Part shown: one piece after another, positions 54,984 through 64,000 of the stretch
Position numbering within the stretch: position 1 is the stretch's first letter
Layout: every line of letters begins with the position of its first letter
Assembly: GCA_019426215.1 (NCBI GenBank)
Contig: CM033403.1
Coordinates: 5,471,001-5,535,000, forward strand
Direction of reading: 5' to 3'
Source: Buddleja alternifolia
Lineage: Eukaryota; Streptophyta; Magnoliopsida; Lamiales; Scrophulariaceae
Length of the DNA stretch: 64,000 nucleotides
Translations under genes and position numbers: made by a program
The notes under the pieces: generated by a model
The model's database searches: none
Told to the model about the DNA's origin: nothing
Seen by the model: only the letters and a program-made list of their open reading frames with translations

Positions 54984-56666
54984 TGTTGGTCCCAAGTGGC
55001 ATACGAAAGGGTCTAGAAAGGGGGGGGGGGGTTGAATAGACCTTGAAGTTTTTTTCGACTTCAAAACGTTTCGTACAAAAGATTTTTGGATGCTTGAAAA
55101 GATAGACGCTTGAAGTGTCTAACGCTTGACTTAAGCGTTTACTTAAAAATATTGGCGCTTTGGCGAGGCGTCCGTTGAAGACTGTTTTTGGGAAGTTAAC
55201 TCAGACTTCAAGATCTGAATACTTTGACCAAGTAGGTTAAGCGTTCAGTTCTTTAATCAGTGTTAGCACACCGGAATGATTTTTGGAGTCTTCTCTTTGA
55301 AGGCTTTAGCGTCACAAGAGGTTTCTTAGTTGCTTAGCTTTTGATTGTGTTTTACTTAATCAATTTATGCAATGATATGATAGCTAAAAGAATTGACTGA
55401 AAAGTAAATGACACAATATTTGTAAAGTTCGTTGGGTGGTGTAATCCCAACTACGTCCTTCTTCTCCTCGAACACTTGGAGGCAATCCACTAAATTGATT
55501 CTCAAAGAATCACACAGAATCTTCTACAAATTAGGGAGAGATGGATGTCGATGACTTGAGCTCCTGGATCACACAGATTTCTGCTCCAAATCACTTCAAT
55601 CCCCTTGCTTCTTTCACCCAGAAATATGGCAAGTATCCAATTTCGACTTCACACAGATCGCGAGGCTTGGATAGGGGTTTTTCTAAAAGGGTTTGTTTGA
55701 TTTTGATGAAGTTTAAACAACTGGAATATCTCAGTAGTAGAGTAGCTTCTTCAAAAAGAATGTTTGAGATATTGGGTTGACTGTCTCAGGATTTGATGAA
55801 AAGCAAAGAGAATATTTTCTTGGGTATTCTGGCTTTTCTGAGAGTTTAAGTAATGAGACTTCAATGCAACTGCAATTTGGCTTGATAATTGTTCTATGTT
55901 TGGCTTGTTGTTGAATTTCTATTTATAGACATTCTTGAAAAAAATGTCCGTTTGACAAATGCAAGGGCATGTGTCTCTCACTTTCGCGAGTGAACAACTT
56001 TTGTCCTTTTTCCTGAAAATCTGCTGCACAAAAGTTGGTGCTGAAGTCTTTGAATTGTTGACAGTCCAATAGGGTGGCTTCTCCGTACGTCTGAAAGTGC
56101 TTATCACATTTAATGCTCTTATCAGCATTTAATGCATTTGAATTAAATGCCCGTTGGCATTTAATGCACTGAGAATATTTGCATTAAACTCCTTTTGATC
56201 TGACGCTTTAGGAGAATGTTTGTCATTTGATAGACGCTTCATTCATGAACTGAAAGTTCCATTTAATCTGGAGGATTATTTAATGTTTAGACGCTTGGAA
56301 AAGTCTTCAGACTTTATTTACAAGTGTAGACGCTTGAGACTTCAGTCTTCGTTACTTGATACCTCACTCAGAACATGTCAGGCGCTTTGAGTGAACTTCT
56401 TCAAACTTCATTCACTATTGATTTCTTGGACGCTTGGAGTCTTCACATTTCGCATTCTTGATAAGCTCACTCAGAAAGTATCAAACGCTTAATCTAACCG
56501 ACTTCTTGATCTAAGAGTGTCAAAAGTAAAAGATAAATAAAACCTATACATTTCTAATGTTCAAATGCTTATACAAGTATCTATGAAATTTAAGCATACA
56601 TAACTTTGGGGTCTAACAAGATTCCTAATTGTCATCATCAAAACATCTAATATGAAATTCCTAACA
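54984..56666 (-). repeat. 5' LTR of element B
   Basis: Plus-strand start TGTTGGTCCCAAGTGGCATA, end AATTCCTAACA. It matches 42537-44215 with few differences, among them one- or few-base changes near the G run at about 55020. Confidence 0.92.
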
Positions 56667-56953
56667 GTCATGGACATGGTTATGGAAATTCTGGTGGTTA
56701 TTCAAAGAACTCATCTTTCCACCAGAAGTGGAAAAATAATGAAGAGAAAAATGAAGGTGGCCAAAATAGCAAATCTGTGGAAAATTTATGCTATCGTTGT
56801 GGTGGTAAAGGTAGTTGGTCTCGTACTTATCGTACACCAAAGCATGTTGTTGACATTTACCAAGAATCGCTGAAAGGTAAAGGAAAGAAGATAGAAACAA
56901 ATTTTTCTTTTGAGGAAGGCGATTCTGATGCCATTTTGATGACACTTATTTAG
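56667..56953 (+). pseudogene. Gag of copia A, C-terminal part with damaged zinc knuckle
   Basis: Resumes the glycine-rich gag sequence after element B (GHGYGNSGGYSKNSS, WKNNEEKNEGGQNSKS), then CYRCGGKGSWSRTYRTPKH. The family pattern is CxxCxxxxHxxxxC; here the histidine is serine and the last cysteine tyrosine, so zinc binding is lost. A stop follows at about 56953. 56954-57185 is non-coding linker sequence. Confidence 0.8.
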
Positions 56954-57185
56954 ATGTTGCTAATTTCTTTGCTGATCCTGATGGAAAAATTGATCACTTG
57001 ATTGGAGATGGAAGAGTTCAAAAATAAATTTGTTAAGTTCTTATTCTAGTAATTTATAAATAAATATTTAAGCATGTTGTTCTCTTTTTAAGTTCAATAA
57101 ATGAATTTATTCATAAGATTGTCATTTCTTATATTAAATAATATTGTTTGGTATTGATTTATTTCTTTTTATGTTTCAATAAAGA

Positions 57186-58020
57186 ATGAGTATTTACTCG
57201 ATCAGCAACAACATCAATAATAAAGATATGTGTCTAGCTGATAGTGCAACAACTCACACCATCCTCAAGAATAAAAAATACTTCTCTTATTTAGTAATGC
57301 AAGAAGCCAATGTTAGTACTATATCAGGTAGTACAAAGTTAATTGAAAGCTCCGGCAGAGCTAATATATTGTTACCCGGAGGAACGCAATTTTATATTGA
57401 TGAAGCATTATATTCTACCAAATCTCAAAGAAATTTACTAGGCTTCAAAGATATCTGCCGAAATGGATATCATATTGAGACAACAAGTGATAGCAATATT
57501 GAATATCTTTACATCACTAATACAATATCTGGTAACAAATGTATATTGGTAAAGTTGCCTCCATTTTCCTCCGGTTTGTATTACACGCATATATCTACTA
57601 TTGAAACACATGTTATCGTAAACCAGAAGTTTGCAAATCAAAATAAGTTTGTTGTTTGGCATGACTGGTTAGGCCATCCCGATCAATTATGATGCGAAAT
57701 ATAATTGAGAATTCATGTAGTCATTCATTGAAGAACCAGCAGATTCTTCAATCGAATGATTTCTCATATGTTGCTTATTCACAAGGAAAGTTGATTATTC
57801 GACCATCAACAACAAAAGTAGGAAGTGAATCTCTTATATTTTTAGAACGTATTCAAGGCTATATTTGTGGACCAATACACCCATTGTGTGGACCATTTAG
57901 ATATTTTATGGTTCTAATTGATGCATCATCAAAATGGTCACATGTATCTTTGTTATCAACTCGCAACCTGGCGTTTGCAAGATTGATTGCTCAATTGATC
58001 AAACTACAAGCACAAATAGC
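57186..58020 (+). pseudogene. Protease and integrase start of copia A
   Basis: 57186-57692 has the protease active site CLADSATTHTIL, then LLPGGTQFYIDEALYSTKSQ and RNLLGFKDICRNGYHIET, and ends at the pre-integrase segment VVWHDWLGHP. A frameshift near 57680 moves the rest to 57689-58020, which includes IQGYICGPIHPLCGPFRYFM and VLIDASSKWSHVSLLSTRN, the first part of the integrase core. Sequence ends at LIKLQAQIA, where B-family DNA begins. Confidence 0.82.
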
Positions 58021-58261
58021 AATAAGCGTTGATGATCATTGCATATGAAAACAATTTTTGATCATTGACGCTTACATATATGTTCAAGTACAATTTTAAG
58101 GTTCCTCCTAAATTTGATAACTTGTAACAATTTTGGAAAACGCTTTTAGACAATATAATAAAGTAAATTCCCCCTACATTATATGTCTAATGAAAATATG
58201 ATGCGTAATGATTAAGCGTTTAAATCATTCATACCTCGTTCTGGAATGAAGAACAGGATTT

Positions 58262-59056
58262 TTCATATCTTAGAAATTTCTTGACCAATAAATCCATTTC
58301 TTTTTCCTCACTCGATCCTATTGCATCCGCCTCACTGACTGATTTTCCCTTGTTCTTGATAGTAGCGATTAATGCGAAATCAGTCGAGGTGTCGCTGAGT
58401 GCATCCAATTCGAATTCAAAAGTCCTTAGCTCCGAAAACACATGCTCTGGAGTTAGAATCTCCAACATCTGTGATTCTCTCATAGTAGTTGTCTTCATTA
58501 AAAATCTACTGGGAAGACTTCTGAAAATTTTGTTGACCATTTCCTTGTTGGTCAACTCCATACCTAGTGACGCTAACTCTGTTATAAGAGATGTGAATCT
58601 CGAATCTAATTGATCTAGCGTCTCATTGGATTGCATCTTAAGACCATTAAATTTTTCTTTGGCAATCGAAAGCTTGTTTTCCTTAATTTGTGCTGAGCCA
58701 CCACATATTATAGTCAACTTATCCCATATTTCCTTAGTCGTTTTACATGACTTGGCCTTGTTGAATAAGTTGTCATTGTCACCTATGGCTGTATATAGAG
58801 CGTTCCTCCCAACATTGTCCAAATTAGTTCTGTGACGCTCATCTGGGGACCATTCATGTTTAGGTTTCTCTACATAATCGCCAGGTGTTGCTTCTGTAGC
58901 TCCAGGCGCTCTAGTGATGACTTTGAGAATTTGAATCGGACCATCTGAAATAATATCACACATTTCATCATCACACGAACACAAATAAGTAAACGCTTTG
59001 ACCTTCCATGAGTCATAATTTGACCCGGTCAACTTAGGAACTCTAACAAATGCCAT
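58262..59056 (-). CDS. Gag of element E, N-terminal 265 residues
   Basis: MAFVRVPKLTGSNYDSWKVK starts a capsid domain about 75 percent like that of B by eye, open throughout, including the positions where B has stops (ELTNKEMVNKIFRSLPSRFL and TFEFELDALSDTST). It runs to LLVKKFLRYEKS and is then joined by deletion to pol-derived sequence, so the zinc knuckle part is missing. Confidence 0.82.
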
Positions 59057-59152
59057 GGAAAAAAAATTAAAGCGACTAAATTTTTTTTTTTAAAAAATAA
59101 AGGATCTGAACAAGCAGTTACGCTTGGAAACGCTTAGGTTTCAACGTCAACC

Positions 59153-59164
59153 GCTCTGATACCA
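59153..59164 (-). promoter_or_regulatory. Primer binding site of element E
   Basis: The minus strand reads TGGTATCAGAGC, a perfect initiator tRNA-Met primer site, two bases after the 5' LTR. Confidence 0.9.
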
Positions 59165-59166
59165 CT

Positions 59167-61042
59167 TGTTGGTCCCAAGTGGTATACGGAAGGGTCTAGA
59201 AGGGGGGGAGGGGGTTGAATAAACCTTGAAGTCTTTTTCACCTTCTAAAAATCTTCGTATCACTTTTGAAATATTTGAACGCTCGGAAAGCTTTAAGCGC
59301 TGGGTGCGGCGCTTGAGAGATGATGGCTTAAGCGCTAGTTTCAGGCGCTTGAGGAAAGTTAACTTAGACTCGGTGATTTCAACGCTTACGAAAGTAGGGC
59401 AGAGTTTAGTCACTAAAACAGGGTTAGCACAGCGGAAATAATTTTATAGCTTAGCGTTCGTTTTAACCAATTAGTTGCTTATTAGTTTTAAATGCCTTTT
59501 CAAGATATAATATGACAGTGTAATGTAAGGCAATAAAACAGTAAATGACACAAAATATTTGTAAGGTTCACTGGGTGATGTAATATCAGCTACGTCCTTT
59601 TTCTCCATTTATCAGGGAGGTTTTCCACTATGATGATTATCGAAGAGTCACACAGAGACTTCTACAAAATAGAGAGAGATTGGATATAGATCTCGGAACT
59701 CCTTGGTCACACAGATTTCAGCTCCAATAAAGATCCTTTATCCCCTTGCTTCTTTCACCCAGAAATAATGCAAGTTACAACCGATCTCGGAACTCCTTGG
59801 TCACACAGATTTCAGCTCCAATAGAGATCAACTTCAACAAGCTTCTTTTACACAAAAATGCTGCTTGTGAATCAACAAACTTTCTCACTCAGATGAAAGA
59901 TGTTGAGGGTTTTTGTAACGGGTTTGTTTGATGTTGAGAAGTCCAAACAACTTGGAATATCTCAGTAGTAGTGTAGGGTTCTTCTAAAAAGATGTTTGAG
60001 ATATTGGTGACTGTCTTTGGAATGTATTTGAGAAGCTTGAAGGATTTTGACTATGGAGTTTATAAGCTTTTTCTCTCAAATAAATTCAGCAAAGTTTGGA
60101 CCTTTTTCTTGTGTATGTGCGTGTATAATCTCGGTCACTTCTTCCCTCTGTCACGCCGAGTGTTTTGCTGAAAAGGGTACTATTTATGTTTCTTGGAATT
60201 TTGTCCGTTGGACACAATTTGGAACGCGTTTCCCTAAACATTCCTTGTCTCTAACATTCCAAACATTTGGCTATATTAAATAGCCAAACATGTTCTTGGT
60301 TTTTGGAATCTAATAGTCTTGGTCAAAAAGGTAGCTTGCCCATGTTATAGTGCTCATACTTTAATGCACTTTATCCAACTTTTAATGCATCTTGTCTTTA
60401 TTTCCGTTGGAAATAATTATCTTTTGATGCTTGCATTTAAGCCTTTTATAACTTGGGTTTTATCTTCAGATGAATCTGAAATTTGTTCGCTTGAATAGTG
60501 ATGCATGAATAGTAGCACTATTCAGAATATGTTGAACACTGTTCACCTGAATAGTACGCTTGAAACTCTGAGCGCTTGAACACTGTTCATCTGAATAGTG
60601 ATGCTTGAAACTTTGAGCGCTTGAACACTGTTCATCTAAATAGTAACGCTTGGAACTTTGAGCGCTTGAACACTGTTCATCTGAATAGTACGCTTGAATA
60701 GTGAGCGCTTTACACTTGAGTCGCTGGACGCTTGAGCGCTTGAATAGTAACGCTTGAATAATGAGCGCTTTACGGACGCTTGGAACAAATCTTCAGCTTC
60801 TTTTGATTTCAGATGCTGATCTTCAACTTCATCACTTAATAGACTCACACAGAACTCTATTAGTGATTTGGTATCATATAGTCTAAAATCTATAAAGACA
60901 AAAATTACAAGCCTAACCAAATAAGTAAGTTTTCAAACGTTTATACAATATTTCTATGAAAACATAAACTTACATTCTTTTGGGGTGTAACATGAAATCC
61001 TATCTTGTTATCATCAAAACATCTAACATGAAATTCCTAACA
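59167..61042 (-). repeat. 5' LTR of element E, expanded
   Basis: 1876 bp on the plus strand from TGTTGGTCCCAAGTGGTATA to AATTCCTAACA. It is about 195 bases longer than the LTRs of B, owing largely to a tandem array at about 60528-60780. The middle diverges strongly from B, while both ends match. Confidence 0.88.
60528..60780. repeat. Tandem array of AGCGCTTGA words inside the LTR of E
   Basis: About 3.5 units of roughly 58 bp built from CACTGTTCATCTGAATAGT, ACGCTTGAAACTTTGAG and CGCTTGAA, then a run of shorter permutations (GGACGCTTGAGCGCTTGAAT, AACGCTTGAATAATGAGCGC). The AGCGCT core is palindromic. The array is absent from the LTRs of B and D. Confidence 0.88.
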
Positions 61043-62100
61043 CCCTTAGCAACCTAGCTTTATACCTTTTAGAAGTACCATATGATTTGTATTTCACTTT
61101 ATATACCCATTTACAACCAATAATGGGTTTTCCAGGATGCAAGTTGGTGATAAACCAAGTATGATTGTCTTCTAAGGCTTTAATCACTAGTGTCATGGCT
61201 TCTCTCTATTGAGAGATTTTATAAGCTTGAGAATAAAAAATAGGTTCAAAATGGATTGCAGTGTTAAGAGTAAGAGAAGAATAATCAGGAGGAGTAGAAG
61301 TGAAAAAAAGAAAGTAAGAAAGAGGATAAGCAGTGCTATAAGTAGCAATGTGAGAAGAACAAACATAGTCCTTTTGCTAAGAAGGAGGAACTCTAGGCCC
61401 AGTGGATTGCGTAGTTAATGGAGGAGTAGGGTTACAGGAAGTGGTATGAGAGATAGAAGTGGTAGGTGGAGATGGAGTTGGCAAAGTATGAGTTGGTGAA
61501 TCAATGTGAGTGGGATCAAATTCAATAGTCAGTGGGATAGGAAAGGACAGTAGGAGAAGGTGATGTGTGAGCAAAAGGAAACACTGTTTCAACAAAGAAA
61601 ACATCCCTACTGAAAAACCTTTTATGAGTAGAAATATCAAAAACTTTATAGCCCTTTTGAATAGTGGGATAACCAACAAAAATGCATTGTGTGGTTCTAG
61701 GCTCAAATTCATCTCTGTTGTGAGCAATTGTGGAAGGAAAGCATAGGCAACCAAACACCTTCATATGAGTATAGGAGTGGACATGGCCATATAAGATTTC
61801 AAATGGGGATTTACGATGAAGAATAGAGGAGAGTAATCTGTTTATGATATAGGTGGCAGTAGTAGCACAATCTCCCTAAAACTGAATAGGTAATGAGGGT
61901 CAAGGATATGTCTATGTTTCCTCTCAGGTATACCATTCTGTTGAGGAGTGTGGGTACAACTAGTTTGATGTAAAATCCCATTTTGAGTGATGAAAGAAGT
62001 GAGAGTGTGGTTAAGAAATTCTGTCCCATTATCTGATCTAAAGATTTTGATGGACTTTTTGAATTGATTGAGAATGAAGTTGAAGAAACTTTGAAAAACA
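61043..62100 (-). pseudogene. Copia element C fragment: integrase C-terminus and RT start
   Basis: Minus-strand pieces of a third copia polyprotein. 61811-62100 holds the second half of the integrase core in more than one frame. 61522-61764 reads MKVFGCLCFPSTIAHNRDEF, then CIFVGYPTIQKGYKVFDIST. 61377-61600 is a serine/proline/threonine-rich linker. 61050-61200 reads EAMTLVIKALEDNHTWFITN, then GCKWVYKVKYKS, the start of RT. Both ends are cut by B-family LTRs (E at 61042, D at 62101). Frameshifts make it inactive. Confidence 0.8.
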
Positions 62101-63643
62101 TGTTGGTCCCAAGTGGCATACGAAAGGGTCTAGAAGGGGGGGTTGAATAGACCCTTAAGTCTTTTTCGACTTCAAAAAGATTTCGTATTAAACGTATTTG
62201 GACGCTTGAAATGATAGGCGCTTGAAGTGTCTAACGCTTCACTTTAGCGTTCACATAAGATATTTGAGACTTTGTGAAGCGTCTAATGAAGACTGTTTTA
62301 TAAAGTTAACTTAGACTTCAGGAATTGAATACTTTGACCTTGTAGGTTAAGCGTTCAGTTCTTTTAATCAAGGTTAGCACAGCGGAATGATTTTGGAGTC
62401 TTCTCTTTGAAAGTTTTAGCGTCACAAGATGTTTCTTAGTTGCTTAGCTTTTGATTGTGTTTTACTTATGCAATGATATGATAGATGAATGAAATGACTG
62501 AAAAGTAAATAACACAATATTTGTAAGGTTCGTTGGGTGATGTAATCCCAACTACGTCCTTCTTCTCCTTTGCACTTGGAGGCAATCCACTAAAATGATT
62601 CTCAAAGAATCACACAGAATCTTCTACAAATTAGGGAGAGATGGATGTCGATGACTTGAGCTCCTTGATCACACAGATTTCTGCTTCAAATCACTTCAAC
62701 CCTCTTGCTTCTTTCACCCAGAAATGATGCAAGTATCCAACTTCGACTTCACACAGATCGCGAGGCTTGGATGGGATTTTCTAAAAGGTTTGTTTGATTT
62801 TGATGAAGTTCAAACAACTTGGTAATATCTCAGTAGGAATCTGGTTTCTTCAAAAAGAATGTTTGAGATGTTTGTTGACTGTCTCAGGAATATAAGAAAA
62901 GCAATTAGGATGTTTCTTGAAGTTTCTGGCTTTTCTGAGAGTTTAAGGAATGAGATTTTAATGCAACAGCAATTTGGCTTTGATAAAATTGTTCCTCTTT
63001 TTTTTGTTTGTTGTTGAAGTCCTATTTATAGGTATTCTTGGAGAAAGTGTCCGTTTGACACATGCACTGGCGCGTGTCTCTCACTTTCGCGAGTGAACAG
63101 CTTTTGTCCTTTTTCCTGAAAATCTGCTGCACGAAAGTTGGTGCTGCAGTCTGAGATAGTTGACAGTCCAATAGGGTGGCTTCTCCGTACGTCTGACATT
63201 ACTTATCATATTAAATGCTCTTATCAACATTTAATGCATTTGAAATTAATACCCGTTGGTATTTAATGCTTTGAGAATATTTGCATTAAACTCCTTCTGG
63301 ACTTAGAAGTAAATTCAGGTGAAATCACTTCTGTCCCATAAGGTAACGCTTGATATAGCTGGCCAAAGTGGACGCTTGGAGACTGTATCTATCTTCTGAG
63401 ATCAGGCGCTTGAGTCTTCGAACTTTACCACTGATAAACTCACTCAGAAATCATCAAACGCTCAGCCTAAAACTATTTTGCCTAACACTCTAAAGTAAGA
63501 TAACAAAGTCTAATAAATCTATTACAAGTCTAACGCTTCAAAGCCTATACAAGTTTTCTACGAAAATAAACTTACAACTTTTTTTGGGGTCTAACAAAAA
63601 CTTAATTGTCATCATCAAAACTTCTAACATGAAATTCCTAACA
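62101..63643 (-). repeat. 3' LTR of element D (B family)
   Basis: Plus-strand TGTTGGTCCCAAGTGGCATA to AATTCCTAACA, 1543 bp, clearly related to the LTRs of B but with more substitutions and a shorter right half (63300-63550). A polypurine tract follows at 63644-63657, so the element body extends to the right beyond the window. Confidence 0.88.
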
Positions 63644-64000
63644 ATTTCCCCCTTTTTGATGATGGCAATACTTACTCTTTTATAGTTCAAGAGTTAGACA
63701 GCCAAAAGTAAAAGTTAGCTTTGATCAGTAGACGTTAGTTAAAGTTAGTTACGCTTCAACGAGATGTTTCAGCAAGAGAAAAAATGCATTTCATATTTAT
63801 CGAGAATTACAAGCATTTTTACAGCTGAATATTTAAAGATATAAGAGACAAGAATATAGATAATGTAAAATCAGAAAGCTTTAATGACTTGGTCTAACTC
63901 TGTATCGCTTGGACATTTCAGCTCGGATAGCTTCAGTCAGATTGTCTTCCAAGATCATCATTGCTTCATGATCTTTGTTGATGATAAGCTTGTTTTCTTC
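63644..64000 (-). mobile_element. Element D, 3' internal end, runs off the window
   Basis: Aligns with 44216-44600 of B: AAAAAGGGGGAAAT polypurine tract on the minus strand, the CGCTTCAACGAGATGTTTCA stretch, then the end of the env-position coding region. The rest of D lies outside the window. Confidence 0.85.
63881..64000 (-). CDS. C-terminal end of the env-position ORF of element D (partial)
   Basis: Forty codons including a TAA at 63881, entering from the right edge: ENKLIINKDHEAMMILEDNL, then TEAIRAEMSKRYRVRPSH. It is homologous to the short frame ending at 44400 in B. Coding conservation between the two copies supports that this tail is translated. Function unknown. Confidence 0.55.
   Translation of the reverse strand, partial: EENKLIINKDHEAMMILEDNLTEAIRAEMSKRYRVRPSH

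Larger units (their letters stand above)
42537..56666 (-). mobile_element. SIRE-like Ty1/copia retrotransposon B with large env-position coding region
   Basis: A 14.1-kb minus-strand element. In its own sense: 5' LTR 56666-54984, primer site 54981-54970, gag and protease (54881-52251), integrase-RT-RNase H (52244-49425), spacer, env-position ORFs (48567-44882 and a short C-terminal frame to 44400), polypurine tract 44229-44216, 3' LTR 44215-42537. The target duplication is gtcgt (42532-42536) and gtcat (56667-56671), one mismatch. The two LTRs are nearly identical in length (1679 and 1683) and sequence, so it is young. It sits in gag of copia A. Confidence 0.92.
41100..58020 (+). mobile_element. 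Ty1/copia element A, split by element B and truncated at its 3' end
   Basis: Plus-strand copia: a probable LTR (41100-41428), leader, gag (41850-42536), then element B (42537-56666), then the rest of gag (56667-56953), protease (57186-57692) and the start of integrase (57689-58020). The body ends abruptly at about 58020 where minus-strand B-family sequence begins. RT, RNase H and the 3' LTR are missing. The gag type is one common in plant copia polyproteins. Confidence 0.82.
58021..61042 (-). mobile_element. Internally deleted B-family element E
   Basis: Minus-strand relative of B: 5' LTR (61042-59167), intact primer site (59164-59153), gag (59056 to about 58262), then a 24-base piece matching the pol end of B (49604-49626), then about 220 bases matching the post-pol spacer of B (49228-49442), and an abrupt end at 58021. 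Most of gag C-terminus, pol, the env-position ORF and the 3' LTR are gone. The left edge joins copia A, the right edge joins copia C. Confidence 0.82.

Noticed and set aside
60528..60780. A CRISPR-like array
   Set aside because: Units are contiguous and imperfect, without distinct spacers, and lie in a plant LTR.

Overview
This is nuclear DNA from a flowering plant, almost certainly a eudicot. It is a retrotransposon graveyard with no intact host gene. The evidence is nested Athila-like (Ty3/gypsy), SIRE-like and other Ty1/copia elements, an L1-type LINE, a tRNA-derived SINE, decayed endogenous pararetrovirus pieces, a nuclear insertion of shuffled plastid DNA, and a broken CYP79-type cytochrome P450. 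The species cannot be named from the sequence alone.

Layout, 1-30 kb. A SINE with a perfect 15-bp target duplication lies at 266-486. Minus-strand remnants of a caulimovirid follow in three blocks (1106-1690, 3725-4722, 12375-12865). They are separated by a plastid mosaic (1697-3724: psbA, trnH, psbB, rrn16, ycf1, a group II intron piece, rpoB, ndhB) and by a 7.65-kb Athila-like element (4723-12374) that has gag and protease but no reverse transcriptase or integrase. An L1-type LINE on the minus strand (12866-17249) is cut by a second, near-complete Athila-like element (17250-30120: LTR, gag, PR-RT-RH-IN, env-position ORF, LTR). The two Athila-like elements share LTR ends, the tRNA-Asp primer site, the gag start and a long conserved 3' non-coding tract, so they look like a non-autonomous/autonomous pair.

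Layout, 30-41 kb. Three long copia LTRs of one style lie here: two on the minus strand (31218-32893 and 32935-35112) and a solo LTR on the plus strand (35322-37106, TSD agtag). Next is a CYP79-like pseudogene (37803-40754, minus) split by a short non-autonomous LTR element (38402-40481).

Layout, 41-64 kb. A plus-strand copia (A) is split by a 14.1-kb minus-strand SIRE-like copia (B, 42537-56666) carrying a very large env-position coding region. A deleted relative of B (E, 58021-61042), a fragment of another copia (C, 61043-62100), and the LTR of a third B-type element (D, 62101 to the window end) follow.

Cross-cutting signal. Each LTR-element family carries its own amplified, CpG-rich, palindromic short word: GGCGCCTAGGCGCC, GATGCCGCGGCATC, GAACGCCGCAGCGTTC, and AGCGCTTGA/AACGCTT. 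The words lie in LTRs, in 3' leaders and even inside reading frames. This is the most unusual feature here. Several breaks in the younger elements are one-base changes, some in or next to homopolymers, so part of the apparent decay may be sequencing error.
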